This document shows positions 1 to 8,436 of a DNA stretch of 64,000 nt, in pieces. The position numbers and the translations under genes are program-made. The notes beneath the pieces were generated by a model. The model ran no database searches and was not told the DNA's origin. It was given only the letters and a program-made list of their open reading frames with translations. Source of the stretch: Deltaproteobacteria bacterium. Its GTDB lineage: Bacteria; Myxococcota_A; Polyangia; Polyangiales; Houyiibacteriaceae. Location of the stretch: assembly GCA_017644045.1 (NCBI GenBank), contig JAEPMI010000015.1:268501-332500 (forward strand), in the 5' to 3' direction. Each line of letters starts with the position of its first letter. Position 1 is the first letter of the stretch.

Positions 1-1002
1 CGACCCGGTGACCTCCTTGGACCTCTCGACGCTCCGCACGTACTCGAGCCCCTCGAACTCGAAAGGCGAATCGCCCCGCGCGACGTAGGCGCGGGCCTCG
101 CGGTCGAAGAACTCAGAGTGCTTGGCAAAGACATCCGACACGCGAACGGTGAGCGGCGAGTCCACGTAGACGGGGACCGCCGGCAGGCGTCTGGCCTGGC
201 GCAGCCGCTTGAGCGCGAAGACGATCTCCTGCGCCCGCTCGAGCGCGAACGATGGGACGAGCACCTTACCGCCGCGGGCAAAGGTTTTTTCGCAGATCTC
301 GGCCAGCGCCTCATCCGAGCGCTCGATGGGTCCATGGAGGCGATCGCCGTAGGTGCTCTCGAGCAGCAGCAGGTCCGCGGCGCCCGGGGTCTCGGGATCG
401 CGGAGGATGGGCATGCCACGCCGTCCGAGGTCGCCGGAAAAGACAACCCGTCGTTCGGCGCCCAGGTCGTCGACCTCGAGCGTCACGGTGGCGCTCCCGA
501 GGACATGGCCGGCGTCACGGAGCTCGACGTCCACCCCCGGCGCGATCGTTCGGCGCTGGTGGTAGGGGAGGGCGACCATTCGCGCGAGCGTCGCCTTCAC
601 GTCTTCGGCGTCGTAGAGGGGGTCGACCAGGTCTTCGCCCGTGTCGCGCTCCTGGATCTTCCGGTTCAGGTAGCGCGCGTCCGCGGCCTGGATCTGTGCC
701 GCGTCGGCGAGCATGGCCTCGCAGAGGTCAATGGTCGCGGGGGTCGCGTAGATGGGGCCGCGGTAGCCCTGCTTCGTCAGCATCGGGAGCAGTCCGCTGT
801 GGTCGATGTGGGCGTGGCTGAGTACCACCGCGCTCAGCGATTCCGGGCGAATCGGCAGTTGGCGGTTCCGCTGGTTTGCTTCGCCCCGGCGACCTTGATA
901 GAGGCCGCAGTCCAGGAGGATCGTCGCCTCCGGCGTGTGCACCCGATGCATGGACCCGGTCACGGTCTTTGCCGCCCCGAGGATCTCCACCTCGACCGTC
1001 AT
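1..1002 (-). CDS. beta-CASP metallo-beta-lactamase-fold ribonuclease (3' end outside window)
   Basis: Reading leftwards from ATG at 1002, the frame stays open to the window edge, so the C-terminus is missing. Visible motifs are LSHAHIDH (residues 61-68, the zinc-binding HxHxDH), DAGHVLGSA (third metal motif), FSGDLGRRG, and LLLESTYGDR, typical of beta-CASP/CPSF-73-like RNA nucleases. The sequence following, with a conserved PSFALERAQE segment, starts the beta-CASP cap. The family cleaves RNA in the cytoplasm using two zinc ions. A GGTGA ribosome-binding site lies 4 nt before the ATG. The next gene is 66 bp upstream on the same strand. Whether an RMMBL domain follows cannot be seen. Confidence 0.9.
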   Translation of the reverse strand, partial: MTVEVEILGAAKTVTGSMHRVHTPEATILLDCGLYQGRRGEANQRNRQLPIRPESLSAVVLSHAHIDHSGLLPMLTKQGYRGPIYATPATIDLCEAMLADAAQIQAADARYLNRKIQERDTGEDLVDPLYDAEDVKATLARMVALPYHQRRTIAPGVDVELRDAGHVLGSATVTLEVDDLGAERRVVFSGDLGRRGMPILRDPETPGAADLLLLESTYGDRLHGPIERSDEALAEICEKTFARGGKVLVPSFALERAQEIVFALKRLRQARRLPAVPVYVDSPLTVRVSDVFAKHSEFFDREARAYVARGDSPFEFEGLEYVRSVERSKEVTGS

Positions 1003-1068
1003 CGTTCACCCAAGCTGGCCATGGCGTGTCGATACCCGAGGTTTGGCCCCGATTCGAGCGGTCGATGC

Positions 1069-1926
1069 TCAGGCACCCAGAAAGGGGCGGGCCACGTCGA
1101 GGAAGGGGCCGTCGAAGACCCAGTCGAGGTGGATGTGGTTGGCCTCCGGTAGGAGCACGGTCTCTTCGAGCGCCGGGAGCACCATCCGCGCGCGCTCCAG
1201 CAGCGCCGCGCCCGGGAAGATGGCGTCCGAGCCGCCCGCGCCGACCAGGACGGGCGCGTCGAACGCGGTCAGCTCGCCCGGCGTGAAGAGCGGTCCCGCG
1301 AGGTGGAAGGGATCGCGGATGGCGCCGAGGACCAGGCGCATGTGCGTCACGGACTGCTCGATCGCGGCGGGCGGGAGCCCGGAGCTCGGGCCGGTGAGCG
1401 CCGCCACGAGCGCACGCGCGTTCGCGGCGGTCGCTTCCGGGATCGCACCCATCGGCACGAAGCCCGCGGGCACGACCAGCACCGCCCGGTCCACTCGTTC
1501 GGGGATGGTGGACGCCGCGCGGAGCGCAACGTAGCCCCCGCCGCTCATGCCCCAGAGCGAGGTCTTCGGGATCGCGAGCGCATCGAGGAGCTCGGCCATC
1601 CACCGACCCACGGCGAGTCCGGTCAATGGGAGCGGCGTCTCGCAGCTGCGGTTCGGCTCGCCGGGGACGTCGACGAAGACACAGCGGTGCGTCTCGGCGA
1701 GCGAGCCGAGCGGCGTGGCCATCTGGAGCGCGTCCCCGTTGGCGCCGTGGACGACGACGAGCGGTGGCGCGTCGGCCGGGCCCATGATCAGCACGTGCGT
1801 GTCCCCGTGGGTCGTCTCGATCGTGCGAGCGTCGAGCGAGTGGATGCGCGCGAGCATCGAGAGGCGCGTGTCGTAGCTCGCCAGGACCGCTGCGCGTGCG
1901 TCCGCCGAGACGTAGATCCCCGTCAT
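1069..1926 (-). CDS. alpha/beta hydrolase
   Basis: A 285-residue alpha/beta-hydrolase. VVVHGAN near residue 60 forms the oxyanion-hole strand. The nucleophile elbow GMSGG has Ser128. A GAGGSDAIFPG segment supplies the likely acid, and His in PEANHIHLDW near residue 265 completes the triad. The longer frame running up to 2127 overlaps the histidine kinase gene; the ATG at 1926 (MTGIYVSADA) is preferred because homology-like sequence begins there. No signal peptide is seen, so the enzyme is probably cytoplasmic. Substrate is unknown. It lies 26 bp downstream of the kinase on the same strand and may be cotranscribed with it. Confidence 0.85.
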   Translation of the reverse strand: MTGIYVSADARAAVLASYDTRLSMLARIHSLDARTIETTHGDTHVLIMGPADAPPLVVVHGANGDALQMATPLGSLAETHRCVFVDVPGEPNRSCETPLPLTGLAVGRWMAELLDALAIPKTSLWGMSGGGYVALRAASTIPERVDRAVLVVPAGFVPMGAIPEATAANARALVAALTGPSSGLPPAAIEQSVTHMRLVLGAIRDPFHLAGPLFTPGELTAFDAPVLVGAGGSDAIFPGAALLERARMVLPALEETVLLPEANHIHLDWVFDGPFLDVARPFLGA

Positions 1927-1952
1927 CGCGCGATGATGGACCGAGGCGAACG

Positions 1953-3476
1953 TCAGTGCAGGCCGGTCGCGCGCTCGATGGCCTCGAGCAGCGCGTCCCG
2001 CGAGATCGGCTTCGCGAGGATCTCCACGCCGCGCTCCTGGAGCGCGCGTTGGGCCCCGCTCGCGGGGTGGCTCGACGTCACGAAGAGGGTGCGCCCCGCG
2101 AGGGCCGGTCGTTCCCGCTCGAGCCACTGATGCAGCCCGGGGCCACCGATGCCGGGCATGCCCAGCTCGCTGAGCACGACGTCGGCAGTGGTCCCGCTCT
2201 CGAGCAGCTCGATCGCTTCCTCGCCGTCGCTGGCGACGATCACGTCGTGGTGGCTGCCGAGCGCTCGGCTGTAGGCGCGGACCATCACCTCGTCGGTGTC
2301 GACGATGAGCACCGCCAGGCGGTCGCGGCTGCGATCGGCGTGGGTGCCGCCGGCCACGATGCCGGAGCTCCGGAGCACCCGCGGGTCCGGCCTCGGCACC
2401 ATCAAGAGGAAGCTCGCGCCGTCGCCGTGGACCGAGTCGACGATCATGTCGCCGCCCAGGCGGCGGAGGATCGAACGGGAGATCGAGAGCCCGAGCCCGG
2501 TGCCGAGATCCTGCCGCTTGGTCGTGTAGAAGGGATCGAAGATCCGGTCGATGTCGTCGGGCGCGATGCCGGGCCCGGTGTCGGAGACGACGATCGCGAC
2601 CGCCTCGTCGTCGGCGCGCGCGCTGATCCGCACCCGATGGACGGAGCGCTCGACCTCGCGGACCGCGTGGGCCGCGTTGATGAGGACGTTGGTCAACACC
2701 TGCGCCAGCCGAGTGCGCGGGACGAGCAGGGGCGGCAGGTCGCGGTCGATGTCGCGCTCGAGGACGGCGGTCTGCTCGATCTCGCGACGCACGATCCGAA
2801 GCACCTGATCAACGAGGTCGCCCACGTCCACCAGCTCCGGCTGAGCCTCTTCGTCCACGCGTGCGAAGACCCTCAGATCGCGGACCACGTCCGTGATGGC
2901 TTCCACGCCGCTCGTGATGTCCGCCAACGCTCGGCGAATGTCCCAGGACGGGCTGGCGGCGCGGACGGAGCGCATCGCTTGCCGCAGCTCCTCCGGCTGG
3001 ACCGCGCGCCCGAGGCTGGCGAGTCGCTCGAGCTCGTCCTTCGCGTGCTCCAGGGGGTCGAGCCCGAGCTCGAGCGCGTTCACCGAGAGGGCGACCGCCG
3101 CGAGCGGGTTGTTGATCTCGTGGGCGACGCCCGCGACCAGCGTACCGAGGGCCGCGAGCTTCTCCGCGTGACCGATGGACGCGCTGATGCGTTCGCTCTG
3201 GCGACGGAGGGACGCACGCAGGAGGGTGCGGTCGATCAGCGTGTGGATCGCGCGAGCGTCGGGGAGGGTGATGGCGACGGCTTCGTCCGCGCCGGCCTTG
3301 AGCGCGTCGAGGCACTCTTCCTCTCTCGCGACCGCGCAGCCGATGGGGATCGTGCCGCGGCGCTCGCGCTCCGCACGGAGGCGGTTGCCGAGGCCGCTCG
3401 CCACGACCTCGATGAGGAGCGTGACGGGGCCGCCGCGAAAGCGCTGGTGCGCCACGTCCGAGATCTCCTCGGCCAA
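1953..3476 (-). CDS. hybrid sensor histidine kinase with C-terminal receiver (Glu at phospho-site)
   Basis: The N-terminal ~85 residues look like a degenerate receiver or sensor. Then come the dimerisation box VAHEINNP (His119), a GHKL ATPase with N-box LTNVLINAAHAV, G-box VSDTGPGI, F-box FDPFYTTK and GTGLGLSIS, and a receiver at about 390-507. No membrane segment is present, so it is a soluble kinase. In the receiver the acidic pair is reduced (VDTDE), the phospho-acceptor Asp is replaced by Glu437 in LSELGMPG, and the conserved Thr (FVTSS) and Lys (LAKPIS) remain. The start is uncertain. TTG at 3476 is the first ordinary start codon, but the frame is open to the stop of the preceding gene (3531-3533). 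An in-frame ATC at 3507-3509, 6 nt after a TATACT box, would add EALLLVHDVT, a beta-strand suited to a receiver-like fold. Confidence 0.85.
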   Translation of the reverse strand: MAEEISDVAHQRFRGGPVTLLIEVVASGLGNRLRAERERRGTIPIGCAVAREEECLDALKAGADEAVAITLPDARAIHTLIDRTLLRASLRRQSERISASIGHAEKLAALGTLVAGVAHEINNPLAAVALSVNALELGLDPLEHAKDELERLASLGRAVQPEELRQAMRSVRAASPSWDIRRALADITSGVEAITDVVRDLRVFARVDEEAQPELVDVGDLVDQVLRIVRREIEQTAVLERDIDRDLPPLLVPRTRLAQVLTNVLINAAHAVREVERSVHRVRISARADDEAVAIVVSDTGPGIAPDDIDRIFDPFYTTKRQDLGTGLGLSISRSILRRLGGDMIVDSVHGDGASFLLMVPRPDPRVLRSSGIVAGGTHADRSRDRLAVLIVDTDEVMVRAYSRALGSHHDVIVASDGEEAIELLESGTTADVVLSELGMPGIGGPGLHQWLERERPALAGRTLFVTSSHPASGAQRALQERGVEILAKPISRDALLEAIERATGLH

Positions 3477-3515
3477 CGTGACGTCATGGACTAGGAGCAG
3501 AGCTTCGATGGGCGG

Positions 3516-3521
3516 AGTATA
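3516..3521 (-). promoter_or_regulatory. candidate -10 box (TATACT) for the histidine kinase
   Basis: TATACT on the minus strand lies in the 54-nt gap between the KAS III stop and the kinase, 6 nt before an in-frame ATC codon. If used, the transcript would have essentially no leader. The same hexamer plus CCGCC spacer recurs before the ATG at 61089, where it is inside nadD coding sequence, so chance cannot be excluded. Confidence 0.35.
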
Positions 3522-3530
3522 GGCCCTCCG

Positions 3531-4595
3531 TCAAGCGCGTAGGAGAGCTGCGCTACGCGTGAAGCCCGCACCCTGTGCATACAGGGCGATCAGCGCACCT
3601 TCCGCCATCAGCCCGGCGTCGCGGCACGCGATCAAGTTGGCGACGACGCCGCAACCACCCAGGTGTGCGACGGTGTCGTAGGTGGTGGGCGCGACCGCCG
3701 AGTCCAGGCCCAGCCCCTCCGCGATCGACGGCGGGATCCAGCCGCGCGGCTGCACCGCCGCGAGCGCTCCGATCGTCGCCGGGTCCTCGCCCGAACGCTC
3801 GCAGAGCTCACGCACGGTCTCGACGCCGAAGCGCACGGTGTGCTGCATCAGGTGCTTCGCCCCCTCGCGGTTGCGGCTGCCGGGCACGTATGCCCCGCCT
3901 TCCACCCACCAAGAGGTGTCTCCGTCGGCGTCCATGCTGCGGATCCAGGTGACCGCATCCCAGTACTCGCCGTGCGAGACGGAGTGCACGCCGAGCACGC
4001 CCGGCTTCTCCGAGGCGCTGACGACCATTGCGGTCGCTCCGTCGCCGATGCCCGGCGACGCAGGGTGCGCCATCGGGAAGGCGCGGCTGATCAGATGGGA
4101 CTGCGTCAGGAGCACGTGGCGGGCGCGGCCCGATTCGATCAGCGCCGACGCGGTCTCGAGCTGCACCAGCGCGCTCGCGCAGCCGGAGTCCATGCCGCTC
4201 GCCCATGCGCGGCGGGCGCCGAGCTCGTGGGCCACCCGAGTGGCGCTCGGCAGGACCGGCCGATCGGTGACGATGGACCACGAGAGGACCGCGTCCACGT
4301 CGGCCGGGTCGATCCCGGCGTCCTCGAGCGCGGCCCTGCCCGCGGCGACCTCGGCCTGCCACGCGGGCTCGTCGCTGGCGACGTGCCTCAGTCGCGCACC
4401 CAGGAACGGGTCGCGCGCTTCGTCGGCGAGGTGGCGGGCCGTGACCGAATCGAGCTCGTCTCCAGCCGCCGGGATGTCGACCAGGAGTCGGTCCCCCCGG
4501 GCGCGTGCGCCCTCGATGAACTCCGCGGACCACGCGTCGTTCGTCCGGACGGTCTCCGGGACCCACATCCCGAGCCCACCGATGCGTGCCTTCAT
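3531..4595 (-). CDS. 3-oxoacyl-ACP synthase III-like (KAS III fold) protein, atypical active site
   Basis: A 354-residue thiolase-fold protein of KAS III/FabH size. The active-site cysteine is Cys139 in MDSGCASALVQL and the C-terminal YAQGAGFTRSAALL matches the FabH ending. The positions where FabH has HQAN and GNTS read VQPRG and HLGGCG here, so the usual catalytic His and Asn are not conserved; His311 is the only nearby histidine. This suggests acyl transfer or an unusual condensation rather than normal fatty-acid initiation. The ATG at 4595 overlaps the stop of the ThDP enzyme gene by 4 nt (ATGA), so the two are translationally coupled. Its stop is in frame with the kinase downstream. Confidence 0.8.
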   Translation of the reverse strand: MKARIGGLGMWVPETVRTNDAWSAEFIEGARARGDRLLVDIPAAGDELDSVTARHLADEARDPFLGARLRHVASDEPAWQAEVAAGRAALEDAGIDPADVDAVLSWSIVTDRPVLPSATRVAHELGARRAWASGMDSGCASALVQLETASALIESGRARHVLLTQSHLISRAFPMAHPASPGIGDGATAMVVSASEKPGVLGVHSVSHGEYWDAVTWIRSMDADGDTSWWVEGGAYVPGSRNREGAKHLMQHTVRFGVETVRELCERSGEDPATIGALAAVQPRGWIPPSIAEGLGLDSAVAPTTYDTVAHLGGCGVVANLIACRDAGLMAEGALIALYAQGAGFTRSAALLRA

Positions 4596-6385
4596 GCCGA
4601 CCCCGGCACGGACATGTGCTGGAGTGCCTCCACGCGGCCGCCGCCCCGGAGCTGCACCTCGCGGTCGATGCGGACGTCGAGGACGCAAGGCCCGGGACCG
4701 CTGCGGAGCAGCCGGTCGAGGAGCCGCGGGGTGATCTTCCCGGCGCGGGTGACGCGCGCCGCGGGCACGCCCATGGCGCTCGCCCAGCCGGCGAAGTCGA
4801 CCCACGGCGTCTCCCACTCGGAGCCGCCGCGGCCGTAGAGCTGGCGCATCCCGTGGTGGACCAGGTTGTAGCGCGCGTCGTTGAAGATGGCGTACACGAT
4901 GGGCAGGCCGAGGTCGGCCGCGACCAGCAGCTCCATGCCGTTCATCTGCATGCCGCCGTCGCCACAGACGCAGACCACGGGGCGCTCGCGGTCCGCGAGG
5001 CCGAGGCCGATCGCGCCGGCGATGCCGGAGCCCATGCTCCCGAGGCGCAGGTGGATGTGGAAGCGATCGGGGTCGTGCGCCGTGAGGTAGTGCAGCGCGA
5101 AGAGCATGTGCCCGCCGATGTCCGTGATGAAGCGAGCGTCCTCGCCCGCGGCGGCTTCGAGATCGAGCAGGGCGCGGTGCGGCGCGATGGGGCTACCTTT
5201 GTCCGTGGCGGCGTCCGGTGCGTCGAAGGGAGACACCGAGCGAGCCGCCTGAACCAGCTCGCGACCAAGCGGGTGCACGATCCCCTCGCGCATCACGTGC
5301 TCGGCCAGCGCGTCGGCCATCACGCCGACGTCCGCGATCACCGGGAGGGTGGCCTCGAGGTTCCGGTGGAAGACCGTCGCGTCGCGGTCGACGTGGACCA
5401 ACCGGCCACCGGGGCCGACGTAGCGTGTCGGGCCGACCGCGCTGTCGTCGAGGTCGGTCCCGAGCGCGAGTGTCACGTCCACTGGCTCGGCCGTGTATCT
5501 GCGCGCCCACATGCTGGCTGCCATCCCCCCGTTGCGGAGGCTGCGGGGATGACGCTCGGACACGAGGCCCTTCGCTTGAGGCGTGGTGAGGAAGGGGACG
5601 TTCAACGCGTCGACCAATCGGCGCACCGCGCGCTCGTGTCCGCGGCAGCCGGCGCCGAGCACGATCAGCGGGCGCTTCGCGTCGGCCAACCACCCGGCGG
5701 TCGTGGTCACGGCTGCGGTCGGGACGCGCTCGGCGCGCTGCACCGTCGAGCGCTGGATCATCGGCGTCGGTCGCGTCTCGGCGCGGCCGCGATCCATCGG
5801 CACCACGATGAGCGACGGGCCGGGCTCCGGTCCGCGCGCGGCCTCGAGCGCGGCCAGCGCCTGGGACGCCGCGCTCTCCGCGCGGGCCACGCGGACCGAG
5901 CAACGCACCATGTGACCGAGCATCCGCTCGACGTCGATCCCTTCGGGGCCCGTGTTCTGCTCCAGCCGTCGACCCTCCGCGGCCCAGGGCACGTCACCGC
6001 AGAGCACGACCATCGGCGAGCGACCGAGGTCCGCATTGGCCACGCCGGTGACGACGTTGGTGGCCCCCGGGCCGGCGGTGACCACCACGCCTGGCGTCTT
6101 GCCGGTCGCTCGCGCGTAGCTCGCGGCCGCGAAGGCTGCGCCGGTCTCGTGCCGGGACTCGATGAAGCTCGCTCCGTCGATGTCCAGGATGGCCTGGCAG
6201 ACTGGCGAGATCGGACCGCCGGGGACACCGAAGAAGGTGTCGACGCCCTCCGCGAGCAGCGCTCGGATGAGCGAATGGCTCGCCGATCGGTGGACGGCGG
6301 GAATCAGCTCGTGCACGCCGGAGTGGTCCGTACGCTTGGGTCGCGCCTCCGTTTGGCGAGGGGTCAGGGCTCGTGAAACTGCCAT
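4592..6385 (-). CDS. thiamine-diphosphate-dependent enzyme, acetolactate synthase-like
   Basis: A 597-residue three-domain ThDP enzyme. The N-terminal PYR domain has FFGVPGG and the cofactor-activating glutamate Glu80 in SRHETGAA, then AGPGATN. A central domain follows, and the C-terminal PP domain has the ThDP/Mg motif GDGGMQMNG (475-478 onward) ending at FND about 27 residues later. These enzymes decarboxylate a 2-oxo acid and join the two-carbon unit to an acceptor. No regulatory small subunit is next to it; instead the gene is coupled to a KAS III-like gene, which favours a specialised acyloin- or ketone-forming role over branched-chain amino-acid synthesis (inference). Start: ATG at 6385 has GGAGG 5 nt upstream; a GTG at 6421 is possible. 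Confidence 0.85.
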   Translation of the reverse strand: MAVSRALTPRQTEARPKRTDHSGVHELIPAVHRSASHSLIRALLAEGVDTFFGVPGGPISPVCQAILDIDGASFIESRHETGAAFAAASYARATGKTPGVVVTAGPGATNVVTGVANADLGRSPMVVLCGDVPWAAEGRRLEQNTGPEGIDVERMLGHMVRCSVRVARAESAASQALAALEAARGPEPGPSLIVVPMDRGRAETRPTPMIQRSTVQRAERVPTAAVTTTAGWLADAKRPLIVLGAGCRGHERAVRRLVDALNVPFLTTPQAKGLVSERHPRSLRNGGMAASMWARRYTAEPVDVTLALGTDLDDSAVGPTRYVGPGGRLVHVDRDATVFHRNLEATLPVIADVGVMADALAEHVMREGIVHPLGRELVQAARSVSPFDAPDAATDKGSPIAPHRALLDLEAAAGEDARFITDIGGHMLFALHYLTAHDPDRFHIHLRLGSMGSGIAGAIGLGLADRERPVVCVCGDGGMQMNGMELLVAADLGLPIVYAIFNDARYNLVHHGMRQLYGRGGSEWETPWVDFAGWASAMGVPAARVTRAGKITPRLLDRLLRSGPGPCVLDVRIDREVQLRGGGRVEALQHMSVPGSA

Positions 6386-6406
6386 CGAAGCCTCCATGAA
6401 AGGGCC

Positions 6407-6442
6407 GTGAGCCGGGCTCACTAGGAGGTCATTGGCAGTGAC
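6407..6442. promoter_or_regulatory. two palindromes upstream of the ThDP/KAS III pair
   Basis: GTGAGCC-G-GGCTCAC at 6407-6421 is a perfect 7-bp inverted repeat. GTCATTGGCAGTGAC at 6428-6442 is an imperfect dyad. Both lie in the 84-bp gap between the DUF2378 stop and the ThDP enzyme start and could be operator sites or an RNA hairpin. No function is shown. Confidence 0.3.
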
Positions 6443-6469
6443 GCAACCAAAAGGGGTGAGACAGAGCGC

Positions 6470-7126
6470 CTACCAGCAGATCACGTGGGTGCCGTGGAAG
6501 CGGTCCTCGAGCTCCGCGTCGGCCCGGAGATCGGCCGGATCGTCGGCGAGCGCCTCGAAGGTCCCCACGGCCGCACCCAGCAGATACGACTCGATCCACA
6601 CGTACTCCTCGCGGAGGTAGATGCGGACCTCCCGCTCGGACGCCGAGACGAGCTCCCACCCGCCGTAGTTGCAGGTCTGCCGTCGGCTCGCGATGGCCTG
6701 CTGCGCGAGTCGCTTCGGGTCCTTGGCCAGGAGTCGCACCAACGTGCGGCCGAGGAGGCTCGCGGCGAATCGTCGAGAGTTGTCTCGGGTGATCTCGAAC
6801 ATGCCCTGGTGGAGCTGCTCGGGGCCGGCCACCAGGGCACCGGCGACCGCCGACTGCACGCAGAGGTCTCGAGCGGGGTGGAAGCCCAGCGCGCCGGGCG
6901 TCGGCATCGGGAGCATCTCCTGGTACTTCTCCCAGAGGCCGCGCTCCTGGAGCTGCCGCACGAGAATTTTCGCCCAGATGCCTCGGACCTGCGCCGACGG
7001 CGGGATCCGGGGCAAGCGCTCTTCGAGGTCGCAATGGGGAGCGATCCACTCGAGGGTCTCGCGGATTCGGTCCGCCGTGGGGGCATCCACGGCGGCGGCG
7101 AATTCGGCGAGGGCGGCGGCGGGCAC
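6470..7126 (-). CDS. DUF2378 / TIGR02265 family protein
   Basis: A 218-residue soluble protein matching the myxobacterial paralogous family DUF2378. The recognisable C-terminal half has SLLGRTLVRLLAKDPKRL, then NYGGWEL, and ends with a segment containing YLLGAAVGTFEAL, as in many Myxococcus paralogues. Function of the family is unknown. The likely start is GTG at 7126; there is no strong ribosome-binding site. It is transcribed away from the membrane-protein gene at 7286 and leads toward the ThDP/KAS III pair 84 bp downstream. Two cysteines (one in PHCDLE, one in TCNYGG) and a C-terminal HVICW are visible, but no catalytic motif. Confidence 0.75.
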   Translation of the reverse strand: MPAAALAEFAAAVDAPTADRIRETLEWIAPHCDLEERLPRIPPSAQVRGIWAKILVRQLQERGLWEKYQEMLPMPTPGALGFHPARDLCVQSAVAGALVAGPEQLHQGMFEITRDNSRRFAASLLGRTLVRLLAKDPKRLAQQAIASRRQTCNYGGWELVSASEREVRIYLREEYVWIESYLLGAAVGTFEALADDPADLRADAELEDRFHGTHVICW

Positions 7127-7273
7127 CGTGAGTGCTTATCACCATTCCAGGGGAGACCCAATCGTGACGGTTCAATCCGTTCGAGGATGTCACTCGGCGG
7201 CGACCTCTTCGACCTCGGGAAAGGCCGCTTCCCTACAGGACCGAGAGGTAGCCCCAGCGGACGCTCGACGGGC

Positions 7274-7279
7274 TAGGAT
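7274..7279 (+). promoter_or_regulatory. candidate -10 box (GCTAGGAT) for the gene at 7286
   Basis: TAGGAT, preceded by GC, sits 6 nt before the ATG at 7286, so a transcript started from it would be leaderless. The same arrangement recurs at 8425-8430 (TAGGAC, 6 nt before the ATG at 8437). Confidence 0.4.
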
Positions 7280-7285
7280 GGGGCG

Positions 7286-8389
7286 ATGTACCGCGAGCCG
7301 GCGAAGCCCCAGACGACTCGGAAGAGCATCGTCCTGCCGCGGCACCGGGTGCCGCGGGTGATTCTCGGGGCCTGCCTCTGGTTCCTGAGCTTCTGGTTCC
7401 TCATCTGGCCGGTCGTGTGGCTGGTCGAAGCGCTGGTGACCGGCGAGGGGCTCTGGCGGCTCGCGATCGCACCCTTCATCTGGCTCGCCATCGTCTGGGG
7501 GCTGGTCCGGGTGATGCGCTTCGATCGGGTCGAGATCGGTCCGGAGCGTCTCTCGCGCGCCGGATTCCTTCGCGATCGGTCGATGGCTTGGTCCGAGGTC
7601 CTCGGCTTCGAGGAGCGAAAGAAGTACCGGAGCCGGGGTGGCCCGGTGCGGCTCTACGCGGTGCTGAGCGAGGCCGGCGAGCTGCTCGTTGCCCCCGACA
7701 TCCTGGAGGATCCGGAGCGAAACCTCCGCTGGGCCCTCGAGCGAGCGTCGAAGGGTGAGCTGCGCGACATCGAAGAGCGGGTCCGCTCGCTGGGTCGGGA
7801 GCGCTCGGCGTGGCGGCAACCGATGACGCACGTCGCGATCGCGCTCGTGCTGAGCGTCGGCGTCGGCACGCTGCTGTGGGGCGACCAGCGGCGCCGGCAG
7901 GTGGAACGGACCTTTCGCGAGCTCGACGGAGAGCCGTACGCGGTGAAGGTCGCCGCTCACGAAGCGATCCTGCAGGACGAGTCGCTCGAGCTGCGGCAAC
8001 GCTGTCGCGCTGGGTCGCTGCTGATCACCGAGGCCACGTGGCAGGGTGAATTCGAGCGGGCGCGGACGTGGTGCGCGGCGATGGGACCCATCGGCTGCGG
8101 CACGCTCCCCTACGCCATCGACACGGTGCCCTGTGAGGGCCGGCCGTTCGCGGTGCTGGCGGAGGCTCGCGCCGCGCTCGCGGCGGGTGACGCCGAGCGG
8201 GCGGTCGGCCTCGTCGGAAGCCATCGCTTCCAGGGAGCCGTGCGCGACGCGATCGAGGTCCAGGCCCTGCGGGAGTCCGGTAGCCCTGGCATGGCGCGGG
8301 TCGTCGCCGAGCGCTGCGTGGAGCGCTATGGCGAGTCGGAGGATCCGGTCATCCGCGGCTTCGCGGAGGAGTGCCGGGGCGCGCTCTGA
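7286..8389 (+). CDS. membrane protein with cytoplasmic PH-like and C-terminal Cys-containing domains
   Basis: A 367-residue protein that I cannot assign to a named family. Two hydrophobic helices (about 25-50 and 60-77) are followed by a beta-rich segment (about 78-140: RVEIGPERLSR, WSEVLGFEE, LYAVLSEAGELLV) resembling bacterial PH-like domains that follow a membrane hairpin. A third helix at about 182-199 comes next. The remaining ~165 residues are alpha-helical and TPR-like (FAVLAEARAALAAGDAERAVGLV) with several cysteines (RCRAG, WCAAMGPIGCG, PCEG, RCVERYG, ECRG). ATG at 7286 is preceded closely by a -10-like box, not a ribosome-binding site. The next gene follows after 47 bp on the same strand. 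Confidence 0.65.
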   Translation: MYREPAKPQTTRKSIVLPRHRVPRVILGACLWFLSFWFLIWPVVWLVEALVTGEGLWRLAIAPFIWLAIVWGLVRVMRFDRVEIGPERLSRAGFLRDRSMAWSEVLGFEERKKYRSRGGPVRLYAVLSEAGELLVAPDILEDPERNLRWALERASKGELRDIEERVRSLGRERSAWRQPMTHVAIALVLSVGVGTLLWGDQRRRQVERTFRELDGEPYAVKVAAHEAILQDESLELRQRCRAGSLLITEATWQGEFERARTWCAAMGPIGCGTLPYAIDTVPCEGRPFAVLAEARAALAAGDAERAVGLVGSHRFQGAVRDAIEVQALRESGSPGMARVVAERCVERYGESEDPVIRGFAEECRGAL

Positions 8390-8436
8390 GCCTGCTCGTG
8401 CTTCTCGACCGGCCCAGCCTTTGGTAGGACGGAGTC

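Noticed and set aside
1953-2127. Longer N-terminus for the alpha/beta hydrolase (start 2127)
   Set aside because: The extra 67 residues are Arg/Pro/Gly-rich shadow sequence of the kinase receiver domain.
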